64,000 bases of DNA from Aphanomyces cochlioides (GCA_019828595.1 JAHQRK010000024.1:1054001-1118000), one strand, 5' to 3'. Positions 50,359-60,611 are shown, counted from the first letter of the stretch. Numbers and translations are program-made. The notes: generated from the letters alone by a model not told the origin.

Positions 50359-51693
50359 ATGTATCCGAGCTATAAGGATCTCGCTGATAAAAAAGCAAAA
50401 TTACAAGAATATTATGATCAAATAAAACTTGATAAAAAGATCGATGCTATTAAACAAAAGGCATATGAAACTGCTATTTGGAGTAGTGATGTTGCATCAA
50501 ATGTAATTCTACCAAAACCTCAAACGACTTCAAATGTTGGCAGAACCATTGAAATTCAAACAGAAACATCAAACCCAAGAACCATTGAAGTTCAAACCGA
50601 ATCAAACGGTAGAACTATACAAACTCAAACTAAACGAAATACGAAAGCCAGATCTGCTCAAACCGAGCCAATGGGTATTACAACTGGAACTCAATATGAA
50701 AGTAATCCAAGATACGAACCCAGAATTAAAACAAAGGATCAAATCAAATTAGAAAATTCACCTCCTATTAAAACGGGAAATCCCTACGAACTGTTATCAA
50801 ATAGCGATGATGAAGAGGAATCAAAACCAATGTTTCCCGTAGAGGATAACAAAAAAACTCCAAGAGAACAAATTATAAAACTTTATAAGGACAATTGGAA
50901 CTTCTTTAAAACAAGAAAGATTTCTCCGATATTACTAAATGGTGATGAAGATAAGAGTGTATACTTGGGAAGGTCGGGAAGACTATTTACCATACGGAGT
51001 GATCATGAAAATAAGAATAAACGTATAATTGATTACGATTGGATTGCTACAAAAGAAAAAATTGACAAAATTATTGATGAAAATAGACGTGTGAATGGCA
51101 TCCGACAAGGCGTTACTCAAATGTCAATTAAAAGCGAACCTGATATCAAAATGGAAGGTCAAGGCTTTAAATTAATCACTCGTAAAAAACTCATTGGACG
51201 AGGCTTAATCGGCGCAGGAGTTTCTCATTTGCATAATTTTGAAAAAGATTATCTATATAGGCCTCTTGGAGCTAAATTTGTTAATTTGAAAGCTCTTGGA
51301 CAAGGATATTTATCACTACGTCATCCATCAGGTAATTCATGCTTTAAAAGATTGAAAATGTCAGATAAATTACTTCAAATCATCAAAATCTTGTTATTTG
51401 ATGGAGTTATTGATTATAGTCTTTACAATCAGCTTGATAACAAAGATAAAATTGCGTTTTACGATACTCTAAAAGTTTGTAAATTGTTAAATTCCTTTAA
51501 AGAAACTATTAGCGATCCTAGAGAAGGTAGTGATAAATATGTTGCTGAATTCAATAAGCTCATTGGTGAAATCAAGATCGGTAATGATAATCCTTTGATC
51601 AAATCGGAACTAAAGAAGATGTCGATTCATTTATTTCAAAATGGAATTTTAAGCGATAAACAATTCAATGATATTTTGATGATGACAATATAG
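50359..51693 (+). CDS. PY-like conserved Polinton protein (copy B)
   Basis: 444 residues. N-terminal QT-repeat region and C-terminal GEIKIGNDNPLIKSEL motif as in copy A. The stretch around 135-155 (PPIKTGNPYELLSNSDDEEE) is replaced compared with A, and from about 51180 to 51530 many synonymous differences appear while amino acids hardly change. That pattern points to recombination with another lineage followed by selection. Confidence 0.6.
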   Translation: MYPSYKDLADKKAKLQEYYDQIKLDKKIDAIKQKAYETAIWSSDVASNVILPKPQTTSNVGRTIEIQTETSNPRTIEVQTESNGRTIQTQTKRNTKARSAQTEPMGITTGTQYESNPRYEPRIKTKDQIKLENSPPIKTGNPYELLSNSDDEEESKPMFPVEDNKKTPREQIIKLYKDNWNFFKTRKISPILLNGDEDKSVYLGRSGRLFTIRSDHENKNKRIIDYDWIATKEKIDKIIDENRRVNGIRQGVTQMSIKSEPDIKMEGQGFKLITRKKLIGRGLIGAGVSHLHNFEKDYLYRPLGAKFVNLKALGQGYLSLRHPSGNSCFKRLKMSDKLLQIIKILLFDGVIDYSLYNQLDNKDKIAFYDTLKVCKLLNSFKETISDPREGSDKYVAEFNKLIGEIKIGNDNPLIKSELKKMSIHLFQNGILSDKQFNDILMMTI

Positions 51694-51698
51694 AAGCT

Positions 51699-51905
51699 AT
51701 GAAAACGATTAATGTTAAACATCCATTTTTAAAAAAATATAATAAAAAGGCCAAAGAAAATGAAGATAGACTAATTGAAACGATGGAAAACTTAATCATT
51801 GATAATACAGAACCAAAATCAAGTTTTCAAAGATATGGACCATCTATTGATGAATATAAAAGAAAAAAGAAATTAGAGCAAAAAGCAAAGACATTTGCTC
51901 TTTAA
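51699..51905 (+). CDS. Small charged conserved protein (68 aa), copy B
   Basis: Differs from the gene at 5550 by two or three residues (Ile/Lys at position 13, Ser/Ala near the end). Five bases after the PY-like gene. Confidence 0.6.
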   Translation: MKTINVKHPFLKKYNKKAKENEDRLIETMENLIIDNTEPKSSFQRYGPSIDEYKRKKKLEQKAKTFAL

Positions 51906-51976
51906 GATGATTTAATTGTATATTTTTATTTTTTATGTAATTCATAAAATATAGACTTCGTTTAAATCAACGAAAT

Positions 51977-52480
51977 ATGAAAGGAACTACTACAGGAGGT
52001 TATAAAGTAGTTCACGTATCATCATCTCTTTCAAAGAAAAAACTTTCTAAAGCATCCAAAGGTGGTACAGTTGTATTTAGCGCTGATGATTTAAAAGGAA
52101 GTAAGCCAATGCTTGTGCATCCAGCTAATTATAGCAAAATAGTTCAAGCTCAAAAAGCTAATAAAGGAGCTCGTTTGGATTTTACTGAAGGGGAAATTCA
52201 TCACGATTTAAGCCATCACCAAGGCGGCTCACTATGGAGTTGGATTTCTGACACGGCATTGCCGTGGTTAAAGCAAAATGTTTGGCCTGTCGTAAAACCT
52301 ATCGTTTCTACTGCTTTAGATGGCGTAACAGTCGCGAACCCTGAATTAGCTGGGATTAGAAGTGGGATAAAAACAATTACAGGAGTTGGTTTAACAAAAC
52401 CAACTAAAGGCTCTCAAGCTGCTAAAGACCGTATGGCTGCCGTTCGTGCGAAGAAACGCGGTGGCTCTTTTAAGTTATAG
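51977..52480 (+). CDS. PX/pVI-like minor virion protein (copy B)
   Basis: 167 residues. Same N-terminal 85 residues and basic C-terminus as the gene at 5828, but the amphipathic middle is different: WSWISDTALPWLKQNVWPVV, richer in Trp, then NPELAGIRSGIKTITGVG. Both versions keep NPELA.IR.GI and GVG, so the fold is probably conserved while the membrane-active part was exchanged. Confidence 0.55.
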   Translation: MKGTTTGGYKVVHVSSSLSKKKLSKASKGGTVVFSADDLKGSKPMLVHPANYSKIVQAQKANKGARLDFTEGEIHHDLSHHQGGSLWSWISDTALPWLKQNVWPVVKPIVSTALDGVTVANPELAGIRSGIKTITGVGLTKPTKGSQAAKDRMAAVRAKKRGGSFKL

Positions 52481-52550
52481 GGTATAAAAATACCATTTTA
52501 TGTTTGATCATGAGCTTTGAAGTTCTTATATATAGCCTATACCATATACT

Positions 52551-53090
52551 ATGACTGAGTTGAAAAGAGGAATCATCTATAAAATCGTTCATTGTCAGTC
52601 TGATATATGTTATGTGGGAATGACGATGAACACTTTGGCAAAGCGTTGGCAAGACCTTAAAAGTCATTGTTATAGTGATAGCGATGTTTCCGCTAGATGT
52701 TCTATCTATCCTCATATGCGACAATATGGAGCTGAAAACTTTAAAATTATGACGATTAAAGAATATAAAGTTGTTGATAAGCAGCATTTGAAGGTATATG
52801 AGACGCTTTGGATTAATAAACTAAAATTTCTGAAAGAAAAAAGGCATATCGCGAAAATAACAAAGACGCAATCAAAACTAAAAAGTCAGAAGAAATTTAT
52901 TGCGGATGTGGAATTAAACACACGAGAGGACATACTTCCAGACATCAACAAAGCGCAGTTCATACAAATTGGGTTAAAACTGGTGAAATCAAAGTTAACA
53001 ACAATATTTCATGTGAATGCGGTGGTAGATACACAAAATCTCATAGAATCACACATATGAAAACAAAAAGACATCAAAATTTCGTAAATA
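52551..53090 (+). pseudogene. GIY-YIG endonuclease with zinc-finger tail, frameshifted
   Basis: The N-terminal ~95 residues form a GIY-YIG nuclease: GIIYKIVHCQSDICYVGMT, then AKRWQDLK, Tyr/Arg-containing helix and a YETLWINKLK element near the conserved Glu. The frame continues to 53060 with poor sequence, but a shifted frame from about 52830 gives a Lys-rich helix and two CxCG..H..H fingers (IYCGCGIKHTRGH and ISCECGGRYTKSH) ending in TAG near 53100. A one-base change near the A-rich stretch at 52835-52845 would explain this. Absent from Polinton A. Probably a homing-type or resolvase-like nuclease. Confidence 0.75.
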
Positions 53091-53126
53091 ATCAGTAGTA
53101 AAAAAAATACATCTATATAGAATACA

Positions 53127-53324
53127 ATGCTTATCGATTTAACATTAATAAAAAAGACTCAAGAAATGATTGATGCTCAAGTTAAACGAAATCTGAATCC
53201 ATACAAAAGAAACCGATACATTTGCGAATGTGGTGAATCAGTAAATGTCAGATATCGTTTTAGTCATCAAAGATCATATGGACATAAAAAAGCAATGATT
53301 GATATCGAAAGAGATGAAATTTAG
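53127..53324 (+). CDS. Small CxC..HxxxxxH zinc-finger protein (65 aa), copy B
   Basis: Orthologue of 6422-6616, with YICECGESVNVRYRFSHQRS and a slightly different C-terminus. Its finger is similar to those at the end of the GIY-YIG gene just upstream, suggesting origin by duplication of that tail. Confidence 0.65.
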   Translation: MLIDLTLIKKTQEMIDAQVKRNLNPYKRNRYICECGESVNVRYRFSHQRSYGHKKAMIDIERDEI

Positions 53325-53331
53325 CTTTTAT

Positions 53332-54189
53332 CTAATTTTTTTTCGGTCTAATAATCAACTGAATTAAAATTTGACTATCTTCAAACTTGACAATATTATA
53401 ATTCTGATCGCAAATTATCACTTCTATGTATGGTCTTGAGCCATCAGAAATTTCTACCCAAGAATACTCAGGATATCTTACATCTATTAAATCCCCAATA
53501 GTGGTGTTTTGTGATGTAAAAGTCGTTAAAACATCAGGAACAGAAGTGTACGGATTATTAACTAAATTACAACGAACTAAAAAGCTTGAAACAGGGTTTA
53601 CTTGTGGAGTAAAACTACTTAAAAACGATTGAGCAGTCGTTTGACGAGAGGGAGGAAATGTTGCAACTTGATAGCCAACTATTAAATTAAATCCACTTGG
53701 AATGATAATTTGCGGAGCATAGCCACCTGTTGGTACGCCTGTTGAATATAACCCACTGGCTGGTAGCGACCAGCCTGTTGGTAAACTTAAAGGAGTAGGT
53801 AATAAATCAATTTGGCAACCATAATATGTAGAATTTTCTGAAATATTAAAATATATCACATTGTTTCCATTAGAATCAATCAGATATGCACCAGCCGCGA
53901 TAAGTTTAGAAGCTACATAATTTTGAATATCAGCATAACTGTAATAACCATTAGGTAAAGTGATAGATATGGTCGATGTAGTAGCGCCATATGGTACAAT
54001 AATTTGAAATGTATTATTTCCGTACAAGGTTGAATTAATATTGAATTGAGAATTATACAATTGAATCCCAGCAACAGCAATTTCCATATTGCTAAAATTG
54101 ACTGCACTATTCCCAAATGTATATCTTAGCGTATTATTATAGCCATTATTCACAATATGAGTTGAATTAAGAACAATAAGTGAGCTCAT
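53332..54189 (-). CDS. Penton (minor capsid) protein, intact
   Basis: 285 residues, beta-rich throughout. N-terminal SLIVLNSTHIVNNGYNNTLR and an early NMEIAVAGIQLYNSQFNI block are typical of Polinton/virophage pentons, as is the ..YVEIIICDQNY..ILIQLIIR-like C-terminal pattern. Compare the frameshifted copy at 6628-7486. Convergent with the zinc-finger gene, 8 bp apart. Confidence 0.85.
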   Translation of the reverse strand: MSSLIVLNSTHIVNNGYNNTLRYTFGNSAVNFSNMEIAVAGIQLYNSQFNINSTLYGNNTFQIIVPYGATTSTISITLPNGYYSYADIQNYVASKLIAAGAYLIDSNGNNVIYFNISENSTYYGCQIDLLPTPLSLPTGWSLPASGLYSTGVPTGGYAPQIIIPSGFNLIVGYQVATFPPSRQTTAQSFLSSFTPQVNPVSSFLVRCNLVNNPYTSVPDVLTTFTSQNTTIGDLIDVRYPEYSWVEISDGSRPYIEVIICDQNYNIVKFEDSQILIQLIIRPKKN

Positions 54190-54268
54190 TTTTTCTTATG
54201 TTATTTTATATCATTTATTTATTATTTGATTGAAATAATTGTCTCTCTAATTGCTGAAAGCAAGCTCA

Positions 54269-54952
54269 TCAAAGTGTATTCAAATCAATTTTTTTCCCAA
54301 AATTATACCTCAATTCTTGATTAACAGAATCAACAAACAGAGCTTGACCTTTGCTTGCAGTAGCTTTATTGTATGCTTTGATCATTTTGTCTTCATTAAC
54401 TTCAGGAATGTTAAAATCCTTACAAACCATTTGAAGATCTCTTTTGCTATTTGCTTTTAAAATAAATACATATTCGCTATTCAATCTAATGGTTTTATTA
54501 GTATCGAAATATGAATGAGCTAAAAATATTGTGCTTAACAATTTGTGTCTTCCACGGGTGTAATAATGCGTAAATATATTTTTTTGAAGCATTTTGTCAT
54601 TTGAATAATCATCGATAATAACTAATTGTAATGAGCCATTATTTGGAATATCGTCAACAGAAGGAAGTGGTTCGTTTGGGTCATAAATCGTAATGAAGTC
54701 TTTTAATTTATCTTTTAAGTAATTATACAGACTTTGCTCAGGATTGCGAGCAATAATATGCAAATGGCTGTAAATATGAGGAGAGTGCTTGAGAATATGA
54801 AAAATTAGATTCGTCTTACCAGAATAGCTGGGTCCCAGCACGATAGCTCTGAAAAGGTTCTGAATTTTAAGATCTTTGTTTATACCATGAGACTTACTTT
54901 TATAAGCCTTAGGCAATTTTCCTCCCCAATCAACTATCTCATTGGAACTCAT
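54269..54952 (-). CDS. A32/FtsK-HerA-type packaging ATPase (copy B)
   Basis: 227 residues; Walker A GPSYSGKT (40-47) and Walker B LQLVIIDDYS as in copy A. Differs at a handful of positions (e.g. HYYTRGRHK versus HYFTRGRHK). Confidence 0.92.
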   Translation of the reverse strand: MSSNEIVDWGGKLPKAYKSKSHGINKDLKIQNLFRAIVLGPSYSGKTNLIFHILKHSPHIYSHLHIIARNPEQSLYNYLKDKLKDFITIYDPNEPLPSVDDIPNNGSLQLVIIDDYSNDKMLQKNIFTHYYTRGRHKLLSTIFLAHSYFDTNKTIRLNSEYVFILKANSKRDLQMVCKDFNIPEVNEDKMIKAYNKATASKGQALFVDSVNQELRYNFGKKIDLNTL

Positions 54953-55028
54953 TTATTAGAAAGCTAATATTATATATATTTTAGAATATATACTTATTTG
55001 ACTTCAACCCTATTAAAAATCTAATAAT
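54953..55028. promoter_or_regulatory. Divergent promoter region, ATPase / fibre (copy B)
   Basis: AT-rich gap with TATATATATT, same arrangement as 8250-8317. Confidence 0.3.
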
Positions 55029-57128
55029 ATGAGTGGAATCATAGCTAATACACCTACTATAAGTAGTTCAACATACAATCCGGCAAATTACACAAGTGAT
55101 ATTTATTTGAAGAAAAGTGATCCGAGAGTCTCATATATCAGTAATCTAACACCCGGTCAAGCAAGTGCTAAAAAGGCATTAATTTTAGATTCGGGGCTTT
55201 CAATTTCTGGAATAAATTCAATTAGCATTAGTGGAAGCCAAACAATTTCTAATGGAACTTCTCAATTGAATTTAAATTCGTCATCAAACTCTGCTGGAAG
55301 ATCAACGGTTGCTTTTATTAATGATGTATCGACGTATGAATTTGGCTCGCGAGGTAGTACTAATGGCACTTATAACAATTCATTATACATTTACAATGGA
55401 GGATATCTATGGACTATGGGATCTACTGGCAATACGAGCTTTCTAAGCACAACAGATGCTTCATCAAGTACTAATGGTGGTTCGGTTACAATCAGTGGTG
55501 GCTGCGCTGTTGCTAAAAAATTATACATCGGATCTCACTCTTATACATCAGGTTCGATTCTCCAAGGGAATTCAACAGATACATCACGAGCTATTTCTTG
55601 CTTAAATAGCAATTTGGCAATTGCCGGTACATCATATATTTGTATTGGCCAAGGATTGGCAACAAATAATCAAGCAGAATTATCATTTTACTATGCAGGA
55701 TCAGGATCGACAAATAATCGATTTCAGATTGGCTTTTATGGAGGCACCCGAATTTTCGAAGTAGCGGCAAGTGGTATCGTTAATATTAATTCAAATATTG
55801 CATCTACTACTCAATCGAACGGATCGCTGGTGATAGCTGGTGGTTGTGGGATTTCTGGAAATGTTAATGCTGGCGGATCTATCAATTCAGCAACGACGGC
55901 TACGATCGGTTCGTCATCAAATACATTAGGAACGCTTTCGATTACAAGCGTTGGATATCATATAACAAACTATTACAGTGGAACTGTATATTCATCGATC
56001 AATACGAGCTCGGCAGGTGATGTCGTCTTCACGAGCGTAAATGGAGGGACAAGCACTTATTATACTTTTGCTAACAATGGACAAATCCAACTTAGTGGTA
56101 TTACAGCTAGAAATGGTCATAAATTGAACCTTGGTACAAATACAAGTAAAGACAATATCATTTGTCTGGCACAAGCTAATAATACGAGCCCATCTTACAT
56201 GCTTGGTGTAAATAATTCCATTCTTGAATACACATCTGGCGGAGCTCATTCTTGGTATTCTAATACTACAACTACACCGGCTATCCTTGGTACACAGCAA
56301 ATGACTTTAACCAACGGAGGAAACCTAAATATTTTCAATGGTGGAGTTCATTGCTATGGAATCAATGCAGCCGATCTCACTTCTACAGGACCAGGAATGC
56401 ACATGCATTATTCAACAAGCTCTAGCGTTGGTATTATACAATGCTTTGATTATAGTGCCGGTTTATATAAAGATATCGGTATTCAGAGCTCGTTTTTCTA
56501 CAAATCATCAAATGGATTTTGGGGCATTGGTACGAATAATCCAAATGCTCCTCTTCACATTCAAGGAACTGGACAGATTTCTACTTCATCGGGTTTCACA
56601 TTTATTACATCAACGAGTGTCGGTCAAGCTTCTGGGTTTACTAATCGTTCTTTCTCTCTATACACATCGGGAGGTATTATGGTGGCGTCTGGTGAAATTG
56701 ACTGCTTATCCGATTTGAGAACTAAATCTAATGTTGTTGATTTAGATTCAGATTTATCTGAACGCTTTATTAGAAATATCACTCCTATCGAATATAGCTA
56801 TAAAGCAAATCCTGATAAACGCCATTATGGCTATGGTGCACAAGAACTCGTGAAACATGGATTGAGTGTGTTGGTTGGTGCTACTGATTCTGATGAACCA
56901 TTGCCCGAGGAAATTATTGAGTGTATTAATGGTGATGTTATTCAGATTAGTTCTGATAGTCGTCTTGTAGTCGATGTGATCAGCGTCGTACCATTGCTGC
57001 ATTCTGCTCTTAAACGTGCGCTTGAGAAAATTGATAATCTTACTCAAGTTGTTGGAAAGCAGCAGATGCAGATTGAACAACTTACAACTAAACCTATTCG
57101 ACGAGCAAAAAGCAGCGCTTTGCTGTAG
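55029..57128 (+). CDS. Fibre-like protein with S74 self-cleaving chaperone, intact
   Basis: 699 residues. The N-terminal ~60 residues, which would anchor the fibre to the capsid, match copy A closely (IANTPTISSSTYNPANYTSD..). The shaft consists of Ser/Gly/Asn-rich beta repeats (STTDASSSTNGGSVTISGG..AKKLYIGS). From about 558 the peptidase S74 domain begins with Ser and Lys in SDLRTK; in this family the domain folds the trimer and then cleaves itself off. A C-terminal coiled coil (LLHSALKRALEKIDNLTQVV) follows. The last ~110 codons are again nearly identical to A, while the shaft differs at many codons. Confidence 0.88.
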   Translation: MSGIIANTPTISSSTYNPANYTSDIYLKKSDPRVSYISNLTPGQASAKKALILDSGLSISGINSISISGSQTISNGTSQLNLNSSSNSAGRSTVAFINDVSTYEFGSRGSTNGTYNNSLYIYNGGYLWTMGSTGNTSFLSTTDASSSTNGGSVTISGGCAVAKKLYIGSHSYTSGSILQGNSTDTSRAISCLNSNLAIAGTSYICIGQGLATNNQAELSFYYAGSGSTNNRFQIGFYGGTRIFEVAASGIVNINSNIASTTQSNGSLVIAGGCGISGNVNAGGSINSATTATIGSSSNTLGTLSITSVGYHITNYYSGTVYSSINTSSAGDVVFTSVNGGTSTYYTFANNGQIQLSGITARNGHKLNLGTNTSKDNIICLAQANNTSPSYMLGVNNSILEYTSGGAHSWYSNTTTTPAILGTQQMTLTNGGNLNIFNGGVHCYGINAADLTSTGPGMHMHYSTSSSVGIIQCFDYSAGLYKDIGIQSSFFYKSSNGFWGIGTNNPNAPLHIQGTGQISTSSGFTFITSTSVGQASGFTNRSFSLYTSGGIMVASGEIDCLSDLRTKSNVVDLDSDLSERFIRNITPIEYSYKANPDKRHYGYGAQELVKHGLSVLVGATDSDEPLPEEIIECINGDVIQISSDSRLVVDVISVVPLLHSALKRALEKIDNLTQVVGKQQMQIEQLTTKPIRRAKSSALL

Positions 57129-57222
57129 CTGAGGATGATGAAAAAAAAGCAGTTGGTCTTCACCCGACGAACAAATTCGTCTGGTCTTCACACCTGATCG
57201 CTTAGTATATTTTTTTGTGTAT

Positions 57223-58980
57223 TTAAGTCCAATGATGAATTTCACCAGTTAAACGATCAATCGAAAGATCTCGTTCATATACAACAAATACTAAAGCATT
57301 CATACCTTGACAGCAAGCATTAACACCGCTTACGATAACTGATTGTGGAACGTCTGAATTAGTGATACGAGAGCAATCAGCAACCATGATACGCTGAATC
57401 GTTTGCCACTTTTGAAAATCAATCAAACCATTTGAAATTTCGTGAGTGAGACCACCATTAATTGCCCCAAGTTTCTTAAATTCGTCATTCCAAGCTTCAA
57501 AATCGTAATCCAATGTTTTGCTAAATACGTTGTCATTCCCAACTTGAACTTGAAAACTACGAATTGAGCTACCTGCTTGACAAGTCCAAGGCGCACTATC
57601 AAATGGGCTTTGGAATTGTTCTACACCGTTAGCCGACGAATTTGCAAAATGTCCGCTGCTTGTTTCGCTGTATGGTACCAAACAAACATATTTGATATTT
57701 TTCCAAGAACCAGATAATTGAAGATTGAATGTAGCATTTTGTTGAGCTGAAGAAAGAGCACCAGTGCCGGCTTTTCCTCGGAAATATTGAGCATAACAAT
57801 CAAGATATTTCACGTTCTTTACAGGCTGACTTACAATCGGTAACGGATCAGCAATATCATAGAATGGAATATTTAATCTGGCCGTTGTAAATGGAAGGTA
57901 TTGCCCAGCTTGGGCTAGCGTTGTAATGTTATTCTGAAGAGGACCAAATGCTAAACGAACAGTCGTCGAAGCTGTATTACATCCAGCAAGAGCATTGCCA
58001 GCATCAGCAGAGGCCAATATAACTGGAACTGTATTACCGCTTGTCATAGTTGTAGAAGCTAACGTTAGCCCAGTAGTAGTAACTGCAATATCGCAATAAC
58101 CACTATTTACTTTAAGTCGTAATTTCAATTGAGGATTTCCGATAAGATCCAATTCTTTAAAAATTGGATGAAGATCAACAAGACGAATTTTTAACATATG
58201 ATGCCAAACACCAAGAACCGAGCCCGCCACTGGTGCAGTATTTACGACAAAAGCTCCTTTGCCGTTTTGAGCTGCAATTGTTGATGCTACAGAAGATCGT
58301 TGTGTAATCCAATTGTAGGCATTTACTCCACCCGTATAGTTTCCCGATGCATCAATGTTTCCAGTAAGTTGTGGATTGCTGTAAATACGAGAAATAAATC
58401 CATTATTTTCTTTCAATGATGCCTCAGTTGGTACAGTTCCCAAAGTAGCGGTGCAATTTGAGAAATTATTTGTGAAACCGTCCCCTGATAACGAAGTCGA
58501 TCCTGAAGAAAAATACATAGATTGCCAATCATCCGCGCTCATAAAAGCGTCAGCACCATGTTTATTAAGATCAGAAGTGCTCCATTCAGTCATTGCGCGA
58601 AGGTTATTCCAGTAGAGTTTGAAATCCGATTCAGTAATGATAGTTTGTCCATTAAGCTCTACGGTCATAGAATCAATGATATTCCATACCCCAGCTTTCA
58701 AAGAAGTGCAATAACGATTAATAGCACCGAATGTGCCAGCACCAGTATTCTTCATAGAGACAATATACGGTAGCGTAAGATAAGCATCTTTTAAAGAAGC
58801 AAACCCTTTAGCCCCTTGAAGACTTGTTGCAGCATCAATGGAAATAATACCAGATTGATAGCTACCCTGATTTACATCGGGGACTTGAACCATTCGTTTT
58901 CCTTTAGAAACGCTAATAGATGGTTCACCCTTTAAAGAGCTTTCATATAAAAATTGATCGGCTAATTGATACTCACTCAT
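57223..58980 (-). CDS. Double-jelly-roll major capsid protein (copy B)
   Basis: 585 residues, same length as at 10607-12364 and nearly the same sequence. Substitutions cluster in surface-like loops (for example MSADDWQSMYFSSGSTS versus MSFSSATTS) and at the C-terminus (CCQGMNALVFVV versus CCQGTNCLILVV). Confidence 0.93.
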   Translation of the reverse strand: MSEYQLADQFLYESSLKGEPSISVSKGKRMVQVPDVNQGSYQSGIISIDAATSLQGAKGFASLKDAYLTLPYIVSMKNTGAGTFGAINRYCTSLKAGVWNIIDSMTVELNGQTIITESDFKLYWNNLRAMTEWSTSDLNKHGADAFMSADDWQSMYFSSGSTSLSGDGFTNNFSNCTATLGTVPTEASLKENNGFISRIYSNPQLTGNIDASGNYTGGVNAYNWITQRSSVASTIAAQNGKGAFVVNTAPVAGSVLGVWHHMLKIRLVDLHPIFKELDLIGNPQLKLRLKVNSGYCDIAVTTTGLTLASTTMTSGNTVPVILASADAGNALAGCNTASTTVRLAFGPLQNNITTLAQAGQYLPFTTARLNIPFYDIADPLPIVSQPVKNVKYLDCYAQYFRGKAGTGALSSAQQNATFNLQLSGSWKNIKYVCLVPYSETSSGHFANSSANGVEQFQSPFDSAPWTCQAGSSIRSFQVQVGNDNVFSKTLDYDFEAWNDEFKKLGAINGGLTHEISNGLIDFQKWQTIQRIMVADCSRITNSDVPQSVIVSGVNACCQGMNALVFVVYERDLSIDRLTGEIHHWT

Positions 58981-59034
58981 TATATTTTATTAATTATATA
59001 CATCCACAGATAAGATTATTTTTTAAATTATTTA
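58981..59034. promoter_or_regulatory. Divergent promoter region, capsid / protease (copy B)
   Basis: 54-bp AT-rich gap, same arrangement as 12365-12419. Confidence 0.3.
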
Positions 59035-59412
59035 ATGGACCTAATAAAAGGAATTACAAGCGATCATCAGTTAATTAAATTATCTAATTTATTGGGTGTT
59101 GAAATAACAAATATTTACACTTTTGAAGAAATAAAAAAACAATTGCCCAAAAACGGAAATTATATTATTTTGTTAGAAAATGGTGGTGGAATTGGACATT
59201 GGACTGCGATTTATAAAAATGAATATTTTGATTCTATGGGCGAGCCACCGCCTTTGATTTTGGGAATAAAAAAATATAACAAAAAACAATATCAATCAAC
59301 GTATGCTGAATATTGCGGTATATGGTGTATGCTTTGGTTATATGCAAAACAGAATAATCGTATGGATTTATTTGATGGATTCCACAATCTAAACAATTCC
59401 GATTTCGAATAA
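59035..59412 (+). CDS. Adenovirus-type maturation protease (copy B)
   Basis: 125 residues, His 55, Asp 66 and Cys 98 kept. Only Val/Ile and Leu/Arg type differences from the copy at 12420. Confidence 0.92.
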   Translation: MDLIKGITSDHQLIKLSNLLGVEITNIYTFEEIKKQLPKNGNYIILLENGGGIGHWTAIYKNEYFDSMGEPPPLILGIKKYNKKQYQSTYAEYCGIWCMLWLYAKQNNRMDLFDGFHNLNNSDFE

Positions 59413-59413
59413 T

Positions 59414-59722
59414 TTATTTTAATGCTTCAAGCTCAGATATTAATTTTGGGCAATTTTCTATCACATATTGATTATTTTTTAACCAATCAATATAATTTGG
59501 ATCAATTTCTTTAATTTTGTTCAGAGTTAGATTTCTATGTTTACCCCATCGCATTTTGTATGATAGATCAGCATCTTTTAATTTTTCGGTTAAATATGTT
59601 TTAATTTCTGGTTTGTTTGACAATAACATTTCCTGATTTATTAACCATTTACAGTAATTTTGATCAATCTCAAAAACTTCTTGAATAGTCTTAGCTTTGT
59701 ATTTTCCGAAATTTAATTCCAT
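59414..59722 (-). CDS. Two ExoX C-terminal-like domains in tandem (copy B)
   Basis: Identical protein to 12799-13107, tail-to-tail with the protease. Confidence 0.7.
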   Translation of the reverse strand: MELNFGKYKAKTIQEVFEIDQNYCKWLINQEMLLSNKPEIKTYLTEKLKDADLSYKMRWGKHRNLTLNKIKEIDPNYIDWLKNNQYVIENCPKLISELEALK

Positions 59723-59923
59723 TATTTTTAATATATTCTATAGGTGATAGGTATTTTTAAAATTAATTAAATATTGAATTTTTGAATTGGTCAAGTTTGG
59801 ATGTTCAATTTTTGTGAGTAAATGTTGGACTGTCTGTTATGTTCATCAGGTTTTTGTCGGGAAAACGGCATATTTTTCCAATAATAAATCAAGTCAGTTC
59901 CGATTAACCAAATATATAATGAC

Positions 59924-60060
59924 TGACATTGAGTTATTTTCAATCAAATGGACATATAAAAACACGTCTTTTATTGACATTGAGTTAAATTCAAACAAAT
60001 GATGGACAAAAAATATGGTTATTTCATTGACTATGAGTTAAACTGAAACAGATGTAAACA
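59924..60060. repeat. Degenerate ~52-bp tandem repeat (3 units), copy B
   Basis: Same three units as 13309-13445, unchanged. The remaining DNA between 59723 and 60062 shows no other feature. Confidence 0.6.
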
Positions 60061-60062
60061 TA

Positions 60063-60272
60063 CTAATATCCAAACTCGCTTTTAAATATTTTATTACAGT
60101 TAATTATTTCTGCTTTACTCATTCTTTTAAAATACGTAGTAGCCCAATCGTTATACAATTTATAGATTTTATTAAATCCATAGAATCCTTCATAATCTTT
60201 ATCTCCGTATGGACTTGTAATTACAATATAAGCATCATCGTTTGTTTTATAAATCTCTACGTGGTCAAACAT
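60063..60272 (-). CDS. Conserved hypothetical protein (69 aa), copy B
   Basis: Identical to 13448-13657. Confidence 0.6.
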   Translation of the reverse strand: MFDHVEIYKTNDDAYIVITSPYGDKDYEGFYGFNKIYKLYNDWATTYFKRMSKAEIINCNKIFKSEFGY

Positions 60273-60611
60273 TTCACGGTTTTCGTAATTATTACATAAA
60301 TATGTTCTATATCTTGCTTTAAATTTTACAATAATTAAAATAGGTGCAATTGTTATTGTCCCGTTTTGAATAAATATAAAATATGATCAAATTGTTTGAT
60401 GTTTTATTGCAAAACAAATTTTAATAAATGGCAGCAATACAAAATGTAAGGCTGTCAAAATCTCATATTAAAAATGTGTGCGCGCTGATTTCGTTGCACA
60501 TGATTGGTTGATAATATTCAACGAGATAAGCAATGATTGGGTAATATCGTCACCACGAACTTGGCTTTTAAAGCGCAAAATCCCGTCCCAGCTCCTGCAC
60601 CGCAGACGAAC
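60273..60611. other. Intergenic region before the Crinkler-like gene (copy B)
   Basis: Shorter than in A: the ~270-bp insertion is lacking. Bases 60450-60482 are an inverted version of A 14103-14137. The codons corresponding to the first 20 or so residues of the A protein are partly altered here and the ATG is lost. Confidence 0.55.
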
